Below, piece after piece: positions 26,660-35,647 of a DNA stretch of 64,000 bases. The position numbers were made by a program, and so were the translations under genes. Position 1 is the first letter of the stretch; each line of letters starts with the position of its first letter. Origin of the DNA: an uncultured Lachnospiraceae bacterium (GTDB taxonomy: Bacteria; Bacillota; Clostridia; Lachnospirales; Lachnospiraceae); the NCBI GenBank assembly GCA_910578555.1, contig CAJTPS010000003.1, positions 142,302 through 206,301 of the forward strand, written 5' to 3'. A model generated the notes under the pieces. That model saw only the letters and a list, made by a program, of their open reading frames with translations. It made no database searches and was not told where the DNA came from.

Positions 26660-27325
26660 CAAAAATCCCCCCCTGCTATGCAGGGGGAGGGCAAATCTTT
26701 AGATAAAAGAAACTCCTGTGTTAGTATAAAAGTAGGTCTGCAAACCACAAAAATACAACACAGGAAGTGCCCAAGATGGACACAACAAATAGTTTAGCCC
26801 ATACAAAATGGGAATGCAAGTACCATATCGTTTTTGCACCAAAGTATCGCAGACAGGTGATATACAAAGACATCAAAGCAGACGTAGGACAGATACTGGG
26901 AGCGTTATGCCGCAGAAAAGGAATAGAGATCATAGAAGCAGAATGCTGCCCGGATCATATCCATATGCTGGTAAGGATACCGCCCAAATACTCGGTATCA
27001 GAAATTGTAGGATACCTGAAAGGGAAGAGTTCGCTCATGATATTTGAGAAGCATGCGAATCTGAAATATAAGTATGGGAACCGACATTTCTGGTGTAGAG
27101 GGTATTATGTGGATACTGTGGGGAAGAACACATCTGCAATCAAAACGTAAATCCAGAATCAGCTGAAAGAAGATTTAGAATACGACCAGATGTCTTTGGT
27201 AGAGTATATTGACCCGTTTACGGGTGAGCCGGTAAAGAAAAACAAGAAATAAGCCACTTGGAGTGACCGTAGGGAATCAAAGCAAACCAGCAAGCCCCTT
27301 ATGGGGCGGCGCCGGTAGTCCTGAC
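26660..27325 (+). mobile_element. IS200/IS605-family element
   Basis: A short element of the IS200 type: one tnpA-like gene, no flanking inverted repeats, and subterminal hairpins at each end (CCCCCTGC-TAT-GCAGGGGG at 26669-26687; GCCCC-TTAT-GGGGC at 27294-27307). Exact ends are not determined. It is inserted between the HD-GYP gene and the spoVA operon, upstream of the spoVAA promoter. Confidence 0.8.
26767..27252 (+). pseudogene. IS200-type transposase with premature stop
   Basis: Y1 (HUH) transposase TnpA: the HUH motif appears as PDHIHMLV near residue 62 and the catalytic Tyr is in the GYYVDTVGKNTSAI region. An in-frame TAA at 27148-27150 stops the protein at 127 residues; the same frame then continues for 33 codons with the usual C-terminus (NQLKEDLEYDQMSLVEYIDP) to 27252. 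The stop falls where homologues usually have a residue before IQNQ, so a point mutation is likely. The core catalytic motifs are upstream of the stop, so residual activity cannot be excluded. Confidence 0.8.
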
Positions 27326-27386
27326 ATTATTTATATAGCAATTAGGAAAGCGTATCCTGTGATAATCTTTTTTGTTCCGGACAAAT

Positions 27387-27415
27387 GCATAAAAGAAAGA
27401 TATGGCAGCATACTA
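27387..27415 (+). promoter_or_regulatory. Sigma-G-like promoter of spoVAA
   Basis: GCATA (27387-27391), 17-base spacer, CATACTA (27409-27415), 40 bp before spoVAA. This matches the forespore sigma-G consensus (GHATR, CATWMTA) completely. Confidence 0.75.
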
Positions 27416-27454
27416 AAAGCAAATCGGCAGGTTTTGTCATAGGAGTATAATGTT

Positions 27455-28090
27455 ATGTCAACTAATAGCACGACAATTTATATTCATGCACAGCAGAACG
27501 TGGAACTGCAGTCGGACGATGTCTATGTGAAAGACATCGGGAAGCTGACGTGCGGTGATACACATATTCTGGCAAAAGCAAAGGCGGTCAAACTGCATCA
27601 CTTCAAGCAGGGGGAGCCGAAAAGACAGGTCATCAGTCTGCTCAAGGTGATCGAGGAGATCAATAAAGTATGTCCGGAAGCAAGCGTGGAAAGCATTGGC
27701 GAACCGGCTGTTATGGTAGAGTATATCGACGTCAATAAACATAAGGGACCGCTGCAGTGGATCAAGCTTGTTTTCGTGGCAGCAGTCAGTTTCTTCGGAA
27801 CGGCTTTTACGATCATGGCTTTTCACAATGATATCGGGATCAATGATGTCTTTACGAAAATCTATGAGATGGTCATGGGACAGCCGGGTGACGGCTACGG
27901 TATTCTGGAACTGGCGTATTCGACAGGACTGGCAATCGGTATTATTGTGTTCTTTAATCACATCGGCGGCAGAAGGATCACCAAAGACCCCACACCGATC
28001 GAGGTGGAGATGCGGGTCTATGAGACGGATGTCAATAAGGCGCTTATAGAGACGGCGGACAGAGAAGGAAAGACAATGGATGTCAATTAA
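27455..28090 (+). CDS. spoVAA: Stage V sporulation protein AA
   Basis: Membrane protein of the SpoVA complex that moves Ca-dipicolinate into the forespore and out during germination. It has an N-terminal cytoplasmic domain and two predicted helices in the C-terminal half (WIKLVFVAAVSFFGTAFTIM; LAYSTGLAIGIIVFFNHIGG), 211 residues as usual. GGAG lies upstream of the ATG, and a sigma-G promoter 40 bp upstream. spoVAB follows 19 bp later. Confidence 0.9.
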   Translation: MSTNSTTIYIHAQQNVELQSDDVYVKDIGKLTCGDTHILAKAKAVKLHHFKQGEPKRQVISLLKVIEEINKVCPEASVESIGEPAVMVEYIDVNKHKGPLQWIKLVFVAAVSFFGTAFTIMAFHNDIGINDVFTKIYEMVMGQPGDGYGILELAYSTGLAIGIIVFFNHIGGRRITKDPTPIEVEMRVYETDVNKALIETADREGKTMDVN

Positions 28091-28109
28091 AGAAGGAGAA
28101 CAATAACGA

Positions 28110-28610
28110 ATGATATTTATAAAACAGATTTTTTTGGCAGTGATCGGAGTCAGCAGCGGTCTTATCGTTTCTGCCGGCGTGTTTACGGTACTTATTTCGG
28201 TCGGACTGATTCCGCGGTTTGCCGGTAAGATGCACGTGGCGCGCAGAATATTTGTGCTGGAGGAAATGGTGGTGTTCGGAACGCTGTTCGGCGGCTTCTT
28301 CAGTATATTCAGCGACTGGGGGATGATCGGTGCATTTGTAAGAGGACATAATCTGTTCGGGAGCGAGGCAACGGAAGGTGTGTGGAATCTGCTCGGAATG
28401 CTGTTTCTGCTTATCTTTGGCACCTTTGCAGGTATTTTTGTAGGATGTCTGGCGCTGGCCATTGCGGAGATGCTGAATACGATTCCGATTTTCGCCAGAC
28501 GAATCGGATTCCGGCACGGGCTGGGAATCGCGATTCTGGCGGTTGCGCTTGGTAAACTGACGGGCAGTCTGATCTATTTTACACAACGGGTGTTTCTATA
28601 TGGAGGATAA
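28110..28610 (+). CDS. spoVAB: Stage V sporulation protein AB
   Basis: Integral membrane SpoVA subunit, 166 residues with four or five hydrophobic segments and the family stretch LVVSAGVFTVLISVGLIPRF-like near the N-terminus and NTIPIFARRIGFRHGLG in the second half. AGAAGGAG precedes the ATG. Identity is supported by order (AA-AB-AC). Confidence 0.9.
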   Translation: MIFIKQIFLAVIGVSSGLIVSAGVFTVLISVGLIPRFAGKMHVARRIFVLEEMVVFGTLFGGFFSIFSDWGMIGAFVRGHNLFGSEATEGVWNLLGMLFLLIFGTFAGIFVGCLALAIAEMLNTIPIFARRIGFRHGLGIAILAVALGKLTGSLIYFTQRVFLYGG

Positions 28611-28666
28611 ATCCGGTGTAGAAGACTCGTAAGACAGGAAAAAATCAAAAGGAAGGAAGCAGTCAT

Positions 28667-29155
28667 ATGACACAGGAAAATCAGAAACCACAGACAATGC
28701 AGCAGAAGAAGGAGCAGGAGTACAGGCAGCATGTGGAGCAGGTGACGCCGAAGTACAGCCTCTTATGGCGCATGTGCAAAGCATTCATAACGGGCGGTAT
28801 CATATGTATTCTGGGACAGTTTATCTTAAATTATGCGACCAATACGATGGGGCTGGATAAGGAGACGGCTGGCTCCTGGTGTTCTATGCTGCTGGTGCTG
28901 ATCAGTGTACTTCTCACGGGCTTCAATCTGTATCCTAAGTTAGTGGAATGGGGCGGCGGCGGCGCACTCGTGCCGATTACCGGATTTGCAAATTCCATTG
29001 CGTCCGCGGCGATCGAGTATCAGAAGGAGGGGCAGGTGTTCGGAATCGGCTGTAAGATCTTTACGATCGCGGGACCGGTCATACTGTTCGGAATTGTTAC
29101 GAGCTGGGGGCTGGGTGTGATCTACTGGATCGGGACACTGCTCGGGGTGGTGTAG
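28667..29155 (+). CDS. spoVAC: Stage V sporulation protein AC
   Basis: Channel-type SpoVA membrane subunit, 162 residues. A charged cytoplasmic N-terminus is followed by helices containing CKAFITGGIICILGQF and the family loop EWGGGGALVPITGFANSIAS. In Bacillus SpoVAC is mechanosensitive. Here spoVAD does not follow; the operon is interrupted and continues 21 kb away. Confidence 0.94.
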   Translation: MTQENQKPQTMQQKKEQEYRQHVEQVTPKYSLLWRMCKAFITGGIICILGQFILNYATNTMGLDKETAGSWCSMLLVLISVLLTGFNLYPKLVEWGGGGALVPITGFANSIASAAIEYQKEGQVFGIGCKIFTIAGPVILFGIVTSWGLGVIYWIGTLLGVV

Positions 29156-29396
29156 AGCGCGGCTGCCCGCGCTGACATGTGCACCAGACAATAACAATAG
29201 ATATTAAAAAGAAAAGGAGATAATAAGATAGCATATCTTACGGTAATTTATTATAATAAATGTAGGATTATAATAAACACAAACCGGAAGGATTGCGTTA
29301 CGGGAATTGCGGTGTCACGTTTGTAATCAAACACAAGATTGCGGGATTACGGCAGGGGCGGACAGCTCCGGAACGGGGGTAGGTATGGAATAGAAA

Positions 29397-31607
29397 ATGA
29401 CAAATGCGATGAGGACAGGTGGTGAGGGGCAGCGGGGGAAACAGGCCGGCAGACTGACGCTGCCGACAGACGTGGATATGGTTGATGAGACGATACGATT
29501 GAAGCAGCTGCTGGGGGCGGATGCCTTAAGGGATTGTGACGGCACGAATATGCCCGCAGAACTCTTAAGCCAGGACGCGAAGATCTATGCGACTTATTAT
29601 ACGACAAGAAAAGACAATGACTGGGCGATGCAGAATCCGGAGGAGATACAGCAGGAATACCTGATCAGCGACCGTGTGACGGCGAGAGGGGACAGTCTGC
29701 GTATAGAGCTTATGAAGGGGTTTCATACGGAACAGCTTAAGGTTAATACGATTGACGACCCGAAACGCTGGTGGGAAGTCATTGACAGGACGACGGGTGA
29801 GGTGGTGCCTCCTGATCAATGGGCATATGATCAGGAGACCGGAGAGGTCACGATCGAGACGGTACCGTATCATCAGTACACCGTCAGCTTCCTTGCATTC
29901 CTGATCTGGGACCCGGTACATATGTATAATTTCATTACAAACGACTGGAAAGATGCGCCGCACCAGCTTATATATGATGTCAGACAGCCTAAGACGCAGG
30001 TTTATGTAAAGGAGAAGCTTAAGCGGTGGTGCGAGGAGAATCCGGATGTGGATGTGGTACGCTTTACGACGTTTTTCCATCAATTTACACTCACGTTTGA
30101 TGATCAGAAGCGGGAGAAATTCGTGGAGTGGTTCGGTTACAGCGCCAGTGTCAGCCCCTGTATTCTCGAGCAGTTTGAGAAGTGGGCGGGATATAAGTTC
30201 CGGCCGGAATTTATCGTGGATCAGGGGTATCATAATTCCATTTTCAGGGTTCCTTCCAGGGAATTTAAGGATTTTATTGAATTCCAGCAGATAGAAGTGT
30301 CGAAGCTTGCAAAAGAACTTGTGGACATTGTTCACAGTTACGGCAAGGAAGCGATGATGTTTCTCGGCGATCACTGGATCGGCACAGAGCCGTTCGGCAA
30401 ATATTTCAGGAATATCGGTCTGGATGCGGTCGTCGGCTCTGTGGGAGACGGGGTTACATTACGTATGATATCCGACATTCAGGGTGTAAAATATACGGAG
30501 GGAAGACTGCTTCCGTATTTCTTTCCCGATGTGTTTACCGAGGGCGGCGATCCGATCGGCGAGGCACAGGACAACTGGATGAAAGCGAGAAGAGCAATTC
30601 TGCGGTCACCTCTTGACCGGATCGGGTATGGCGGTTACTTAAAGCTTGCGAGTGAATGGCCGGGATTTATCGACCAGATTCAGAGGGTAGTGGATGAGTT
30701 TCGGCAGATACACGAGAACATGCAGGGAACCAGGGCATATACCGCGCCTTTCAAGGTGGGGATATTGAACTGCTGGGGCAATCTGCGCAGATGGATGGCC
30801 AATCAGGTGCACCATGCGCTCTGGTATCGGGAGATTTATTCCTATGTGGGTGTGATCGAATGCTTGAGCGGTATGCCGATTGAAGTTGAGTTTATCACTT
30901 TTGACGAGGTGCGGGAGGGGATCGATCCTGCCATCAGGGTGATTATCAATGCGGGTGACGCCGGTACTTCATGGAGCGGCGCAGAGAACTGGAAGGATGA
31001 GAGAATCGTGTGCGCGATTCGCAAATTCGTGGATGCGGGCGGCGGCTTTATCGGCGTGGGCGAACCGAGCGCCTGTCAGTATCAGGGGCGTTATTTCCAG
31101 TTGAGCGATGTGCTGGGCGTGGATCGGGAACTGGGATTTTCCATGAGCACAGATAAATATAACACGTGTTATGGCGAGTCGAACGGCAGACATTTTATTC
31201 TGGAGGATATCAGAGACGAGATTGACTTCGGCGAAGGCAAGAGCCGTATTTATGCACAGGGAGAGAACTATCAGATCTTAAATATGGACGGGAAGTACAG
31301 CCGTCTGGTGGTCAACAGGTACGGCAAAGGCAGAAGCGTCTACTTTACGGGACTTCCCTATTCTCCGCAGAATTGCCGGATTCTGCTGCGGGCAGTCTAC
31401 TATGCTGCGCATCAGGAAGAAGAAATGAAAAAGTTCTATGTCACCGATGTGGAGACGGAACTGGCAGTGTTTGAGAAGGGCGGTAAAATCGCAGTGATCA
31501 ATAACTCTAAGGAGCCGAGGCGGACGCAGCTTTATGTCTACGGGCAGATGAAGGAAGAACTTGATCTGGCGCCGATGGAGATGCGCTGGGTGGATTATGA
31601 AAAATAA
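29397..31607 (+). CDS. GH112 1,3-beta-galactosyl-N-acetylhexosamine phosphorylase
   Basis: Cytoplasmic phosphorylase splitting galacto-N-biose/lacto-N-biose I with phosphate to galactose 1-phosphate and HexNAc, used on mucin- or milk-derived glycans. The 736 residues fit GH112. The probable catalytic acid is D325 in FLGDHWIGTEP (equivalent by counting to D313 of the Bifidobacterium enzyme), and the substrate-loop WDPVHMYN (171-178) would place Pro-Val at the positions I recall as controlling GNB/LNB preference. A galactosyl-rhamnose phosphorylase remains possible. The start is uncertain: the ribosome-binding site is weak and the first ~16 residues are not conserved-looking. No glycan transporter adjoins it; it sits where spoVAD would be expected. 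Confidence 0.88.
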   Translation: MTNAMRTGGEGQRGKQAGRLTLPTDVDMVDETIRLKQLLGADALRDCDGTNMPAELLSQDAKIYATYYTTRKDNDWAMQNPEEIQQEYLISDRVTARGDSLRIELMKGFHTEQLKVNTIDDPKRWWEVIDRTTGEVVPPDQWAYDQETGEVTIETVPYHQYTVSFLAFLIWDPVHMYNFITNDWKDAPHQLIYDVRQPKTQVYVKEKLKRWCEENPDVDVVRFTTFFHQFTLTFDDQKREKFVEWFGYSASVSPCILEQFEKWAGYKFRPEFIVDQGYHNSIFRVPSREFKDFIEFQQIEVSKLAKELVDIVHSYGKEAMMFLGDHWIGTEPFGKYFRNIGLDAVVGSVGDGVTLRMISDIQGVKYTEGRLLPYFFPDVFTEGGDPIGEAQDNWMKARRAILRSPLDRIGYGGYLKLASEWPGFIDQIQRVVDEFRQIHENMQGTRAYTAPFKVGILNCWGNLRRWMANQVHHALWYREIYSYVGVIECLSGMPIEVEFITFDEVREGIDPAIRVIINAGDAGTSWSGAENWKDERIVCAIRKFVDAGGGFIGVGEPSACQYQGRYFQLSDVLGVDRELGFSMSTDKYNTCYGESNGRHFILEDIRDEIDFGEGKSRIYAQGENYQILNMDGKYSRLVVNRYGKGRSVYFTGLPYSPQNCRILLRAVYYAAHQEEEMKKFYVTDVETELAVFEKGGKIAVINNSKEPRRTQLYVYGQMKEELDLAPMEMRWVDYEK

Positions 31608-31667
31608 CATAAAGTATTTTATGCCGGCTTCATTGCGTATCATGCAGCGATAAAAGCATTATGCGGG

Positions 31668-31699
31668 TCTCCCGGGTGTATGCACCCGGGAGATTTTTT
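31668..31699 (+). terminator. Terminator after the GH112 gene
   Basis: CTCCCGGGTG-TATG-CACCCGGGAG followed by ATTTTTTG, a strong 10-bp stem and T-run. Confidence 0.93.
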
Positions 31700-31735
31700 G
31701 ACAACTTTGACACATCTGCATGGTAGGATATAAAA
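31698..31735 (+). promoter_or_regulatory. Promoter/operator of first two-component operon
   Basis: TTGACAACTTTGACACATCT (31698-31717) followed by GTAGG and TATAAAAT. A 17-of-20 match to this block recurs at 34702-34721 upstream of the second system. The second TTGACA with TATAAA 16 bases downstream is a plausible sigma-A promoter; the repeated TGACA could be a regulator-binding direct repeat. Confidence 0.5.
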
Positions 31736-31813
31736 TCAGAGGAAAAGAGTCCGTAACAGTGCGGCCGCCGGCACCACTGTCACGGGGGATAATACGTACA
31801 GGGGGCTGTATTT

Positions 31814-32467
31814 ATGAATGTTCTGATTGTGGAGGACGATGAGGCAATCGCTAATTTATTGTATATGGATCTGTCCGATGAGGGATATCGGTGCACTTGT
31901 GCTTATAATGGCAGGGAAGCGGCGGATCTGCTGGAGGAGCATACGGATTATGATTTTATCCTGCTGGATATCATGCTGCCGGAGATCGACGGTTATGAAC
32001 TGTTAGAGTATATCAAACCGATGGAGATCCCCGTTATTTTCCTGACGGCGAAAAGTGCTGTGGGGGATCGCATCCGGGGGCTTAAGCTGGGAGCGGACGA
32101 TTATATCGTCAAGCCTTTTCAGAGTGGCGAGGTGATTGCCCGAATGGAGGCGGTGCTTCGCAGATACGGGAAAAACAGGAAGAATCTCACCTTTGCGGAT
32201 GTCGAGATCAATCTGGAATCACGCAGGGCATATCAGAACGGAGAAGAAGTGGAACTGACGGTCAAGGAGTTTGATCTGCTGGTGGAACTGATTCAGAACA
32301 GAAATGTGGCGCAGTACCGGGACAGACTATATGAAAAAGTGTGGAACGAGCCCTTCCTGGGAGATACGAGGACGCTGGATACCCATATCCAGAGGCTGCG
32401 CAGGAAGCTGGGCTGGGATGAGCGGATCAGAACCGTGTTTCGCATCGGGTACAGGCTGGAAGGGTAA
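31814..32467 (+). CDS. OmpR-family response regulator
   Basis: A 217-residue two-component regulator: receiver domain with acidic pair VEDDEA, phosphoacceptor Asp in ILLDIMLPEIDG and Lys in VKPF; then a winged-helix DNA-binding domain (ELTVKEFDLLVELIQN, DTRTLDTHIQRLRRKLG). It is followed 9 bp later by its kinase. GGGGG upstream serves as ribosome-binding site. Confidence 0.93.
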   Translation: MNVLIVEDDEAIANLLYMDLSDEGYRCTCAYNGREAADLLEEHTDYDFILLDIMLPEIDGYELLEYIKPMEIPVIFLTAKSAVGDRIRGLKLGADDYIVKPFQSGEVIARMEAVLRRYGKNRKNLTFADVEINLESRRAYQNGEEVELTVKEFDLLVELIQNRNVAQYRDRLYEKVWNEPFLGDTRTLDTHIQRLRRKLGWDERIRTVFRIGYRLEG

Positions 32468-32476
32468 GGTGATGTT

Positions 32477-33892
32477 ATGAAGCTGGGGACGAAAATGTTC
32501 TTCTGCATCACTATATTCTTCAGCGCGGCTTTTCTGATCGGCGGTTACCTGCTGATTACCTTTTTCTATGATATTACCATGGAGCGTGAGATCGAAGCGG
32601 CCGTGGAACAATATCAGTATAATAAATTCGTGGTGCAGGCGAATCTGATCACGCGGGGAGAAGAATGGATTGCGGAAGCGGCTGATGGAACGTATGATTG
32701 CAGCAGTATAGCTTCGGATATGAGGGAGATGACGGCTCTTTACACAACGGATGGTAAGGAGTTGTTCTCTGCGTTCCCGGTCGGGGCGGATACGGGCGGA
32801 TTACTGCAGGATGTGGCGGCAGACGCGATCAGCTACAGGTTTGTTATGATCGGTGACAGGAACTGTCTGCTGACGGCAGGGATTGTATCTCATAACAATG
32901 CGAGCGTATATCTGGTGACGGGAACAGATGTAGAGAGGGTATCTGAGCAGCAGGAGCAGATGATCGTGAAATTCGGTGCCGTGTATGCGGTGACAATCGG
33001 TATCGGAAGCGTTCTGATATTTGGTCTGTCTTTGTTTCTAACTCGATCGGTCAAAACCCTGACCGGCGCCACGCAGAAAATTGCCGACGGCAATTACAGT
33101 GAGCGGGTGACGGACACGGGATCTGATGAAGTGGGGCAGCTTGCGCGGAATTTTAACCGGATGGCGGCTGCTGTGGAAGAAAAAGTGCAGGAGTTGTCGG
33201 AAATTGCAAGACAGAAGGAAGACTTTGTGGCGAATTTTGCACATGAACTCAAGACGCCGCTCACGTCCATGATCGGTTACGCTGACCGGATCTATCACAA
33301 AGAACTGCCGCGCAAGGAACAGAAGCAGGCGGCGTGGTATATCTGGAATGAGGGGATGCGTCTTGAGTCGCTGTCTCATAAGCTGATGGATATGACAGTG
33401 CTGGAACACAGGGATTTTGTCCTGCAGGAGACAGAGACAAGGCTTCTTTTTCAGGAATTAACGGCAGATACCGAATATTTGATGACGGAAAAAGGTGTAA
33501 CTTTGCAGTGCAGCATCGAACCGGCATATATAGAAGTGGAATATGATTTGTTTAAAACGCTTTATCTGAATCTGATTGATAATGCGGTGAAAGCCGGTGC
33601 CGTCGGTATTCAGGTCACGGGCAGACGGTGCGGACAGGTGTATATGATACAGGTCGCTGATAACGGGAGCGGCATTCCGGCACAGGAGATTCAGAGAATT
33701 AAGGAAGCTTTCTATATGGTAGATAAATCCCGTTCCAGAAAGCAGCATGGCGCCGGAATCGGGCTGGCGCTGGCGGAGAAGATTGCGAGAATCCATGGAA
33801 GCACACTGGAATTTGAGAGTGACGGCGTAAGTGGAACGAAGGTGAGCGTACGTCTGAGATGTAAAGGAGCGGTTGATGATGAGCAAAAGTAG
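32477..33892 (+). CDS. Sensor histidine kinase (HAMP, HisKA, HATPase)
   Basis: Membrane sensor kinase of 471 residues: N-terminal helix (~10-32), extracytoplasmic sensor of ~140 residues, second helix (~172-192), HAMP, HisKA with the phosphoacceptor in FAHELKTPLTSMIGYADRI, and an ATPase with N box NLIDNAVKAGA, G1 DNGSGIP and G2 GAGIGLALAEKIA. It pairs with the upstream regulator. The next gene overlaps its 3' end by 20 bp. Confidence 0.93.
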   Translation: MKLGTKMFFCITIFFSAAFLIGGYLLITFFYDITMEREIEAAVEQYQYNKFVVQANLITRGEEWIAEAADGTYDCSSIASDMREMTALYTTDGKELFSAFPVGADTGGLLQDVAADAISYRFVMIGDRNCLLTAGIVSHNNASVYLVTGTDVERVSEQQEQMIVKFGAVYAVTIGIGSVLIFGLSLFLTRSVKTLTGATQKIADGNYSERVTDTGSDEVGQLARNFNRMAAAVEEKVQELSEIARQKEDFVANFAHELKTPLTSMIGYADRIYHKELPRKEQKQAAWYIWNEGMRLESLSHKLMDMTVLEHRDFVLQETETRLLFQELTADTEYLMTEKGVTLQCSIEPAYIEVEYDLFKTLYLNLIDNAVKAGAVGIQVTGRRCGQVYMIQVADNGSGIPAQEIQRIKEAFYMVDKSRSRKQHGAGIGLALAEKIARIHGSTLEFESDGVSGTKVSVRLRCKGAVDDEQK

Positions 33893-34697
33893 AATCTATG
33901 CATCGCTTATGTTTCTTACGGCTGTCTGCGTAATCTTCGGCGGGTGGTTCTTAACGGAGCGGCTGCTGATACGGAGAGAAGAGCGGTTCCTGAACAGTAC
34001 CGGTACAATCGCAGTACAGTCTGAGGAAATCAGCTTTCTGGCGGACAACAGTTTAAAGGCTGCACAGGAGCAGGCGGAGGAGCCGGAAGCGTTTCAGGGG
34101 CAGGAGATGACTGAGGATACGCGGGCGCTTGTGCTGGCAGTGTGGGAAAACGGCGGCAGAGAGCTGCCTCACGAGCCGCTGCCTGGGCAGATGGATATGA
34201 AGCAGGCGATCGACACAGGCAAACGATGGGTTCAAACGATGGCGGCATATGGCGTTTTTACCGATGCACTGCAGGAATGCGATTTTGATGCGACGAGGGC
34301 TGAATTGTGTACGATTGATACACCGATGCAGAAGAGCATGGAAGCGATGCTGTACAGTTATTGGAAAATATGGTTTATCAAAGAAGGCACCTCGGTGGAA
34401 TTGAAGATTCACGCCGCCAGCGGGGAGGTCTGGAAGGCGAAGGTTTCTGTGGAGGCAGCAGGCGCCTGCGTGGAAGTATTTGATATAGCCTACCTGCTGC
34501 AGTATGCGTTTCCTTTTATGGAGAACGGAACAGATGTCGAGTGGCTGGAATCACATGATCTTGAGGAGAGTGCGGATATAAGCATGGTGAAAGTGAAAGA
34601 GAAAGCGCTGTTCGCAGAGGCGAAGCAGTATCTTGTCCTGCTGGACAATAAATCGGTACAGGCGGTTATAGAATTTGCACTGCGTGGGAAAGAATGA
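33873..34697 (+). CDS. Membrane-anchored protein linked to the kinase, unknown
   Basis: A 274-residue protein with one N-terminal membrane anchor (YASLMFLTAVCVIFGGWFL) and a predicted extracytoplasmic domain of ~240 residues, acidic and without Cys pairs. It overlaps the kinase gene by 20 bp (GGAGCGGTTG upstream), so it is surely co-expressed. Position and topology resemble YycH/YycI-like or other kinase-modulating proteins, but I see no real similarity; function is open. Confidence 0.7.
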   Translation: MMMSKSRIYASLMFLTAVCVIFGGWFLTERLLIRREERFLNSTGTIAVQSEEISFLADNSLKAAQEQAEEPEAFQGQEMTEDTRALVLAVWENGGRELPHEPLPGQMDMKQAIDTGKRWVQTMAAYGVFTDALQECDFDATRAELCTIDTPMQKSMEAMLYSYWKIWFIKEGTSVELKIHAASGEVWKAKVSVEAAGACVEVFDIAYLLQYAFPFMENGTDVEWLESHDLEESADISMVKVKEKALFAEAKQYLVLLDNKSVQAVIEFALRGKE

Positions 34698-34701
34698 TCA
34701 T

Positions 34702-34740
34702 TTGACAGTTATGACACATCTTATTTGCAAGTAGGCGACA
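34702..34740 (+). promoter_or_regulatory. Operator/promoter sharing a motif with the first operon
   Basis: TTGACAGTTATGACACATCT (34702-34721) then GTAGG, closely matching 31698-31717. It lies 80 bp before a small membrane peptide gene and the second two-component system. Confidence 0.5.
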
Positions 34741-34784
34741 TCTCCTGTTTATGATGGAATCATCGAATGGGAGGAGGCGTCCGT

Positions 34785-34892
34785 ATGAAAATGACAAGAG
34801 ATATAGTAACGGTTGTTATGTATGTGGCAGTCATGGGATTTATCGGTTGTGCGGTGGGAATGGGGTTGACTCTGGGTCTCTTTATGTTATAG
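34785..34892 (+). CDS. 35-residue hydrophobic membrane peptide
   Basis: A short ORF with a very strong ribosome-binding site (GGGAGGAGG) encodes a basic start (MKMTRD) and a single membrane helix with Gly/Ala small-residue faces. It precedes the second response regulator by 23 bp. Such peptides may modulate kinases or ABC exporters; function is unknown. Confidence 0.6.
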   Translation: MKMTRDIVTVVMYVAVMGFIGCAVGMGLTLGLFML

Positions 34893-34915
34893 TGGTGCAT
34901 GGAGAGGACGGCATC

Positions 34916-35647
34916 ATGGAGAACATAAAAGTATTGACGATAGAGGATGATGAAGGTTTAAACCGCGGCATTTCTTATGCGCTGGAACAGGAAGGTTACA
35001 CTGTCCTGTGTGCGCGGACATTGCGGGAGGGAAGCGCGATCTACGAGAAAGAGAATCCCGACGCAGTTATTCTGGATCTGAATCTGCCGGACGGGGACGG
35101 TATATCGTTCTGCAGGAAGATCAGGAAGTTTGAAGGGGATAATACCGCAGAGAACAAGGGACGGACCGCGGTTCTTATGCTGACGGCGCGTGACCTGGAG
35201 ACAGACGAGATCATGGGGCTTACGAGCGGTGCAGATGACTATATGACCAAGCCGTTTTCCCTTTCTGTACTGAAGGTTCGGCTGCAGAACATCTTAAGCA
35301 GAAGATCGGCAGCTTCTGATCCGGCAGAAGGTGCTGAAGCCTATACAGACGACGGGCTGATGAAATCAGGAGATGTGGTGCTGGATACGAAGACATTCCG
35401 GGTTTTTTGCGGGGAGACGGAACTGGACTTGAGCATGACGGAGTTCCGTCTTGTACAATATTTTCTGGAAAATAAAAATCAGGCGTTATTAAAAGAACAG
35501 ATTCTGCAGCGGGTATGGGATATAGACGGGAATTTTGTGGAGGAAAATACGCTCTCCGTCAACATCAGCCGTCTGCGTAAGAAATTAGGCGGCAGCTATA
35601 TCCGTACGATTCAGGGAATCGGCTATCTGTGGGAGGACAAAGGGTGA
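34916..35647 (+). CDS. OmpR-family response regulator (BceR/VanR-like)
   Basis: A 243-residue regulator from the ATG at 34916 (GAGAGGACGG upstream). Receiver: acidic pair EDDEG, phosphoacceptor Asp in VILDLNLPDGDG, TKPFS Lys; then a winged helix (LDLSMTEFRLVQYFLENKNQ, ENTLSVNISRLRKKLGG). An upstream in-frame ATG at 34751 belongs to the overlapping small-peptide region and is not the start. It overlaps the kinase start as GTGA. Confidence 0.92.
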   Translation: MENIKVLTIEDDEGLNRGISYALEQEGYTVLCARTLREGSAIYEKENPDAVILDLNLPDGDGISFCRKIRKFEGDNTAENKGRTAVLMLTARDLETDEIMGLTSGADDYMTKPFSLSVLKVRLQNILSRRSAASDPAEGAEAYTDDGLMKSGDVVLDTKTFRVFCGETELDLSMTEFRLVQYFLENKNQALLKEQILQRVWDIDGNFVEENTLSVNISRLRKKLGGSYIRTIQGIGYLWEDKG

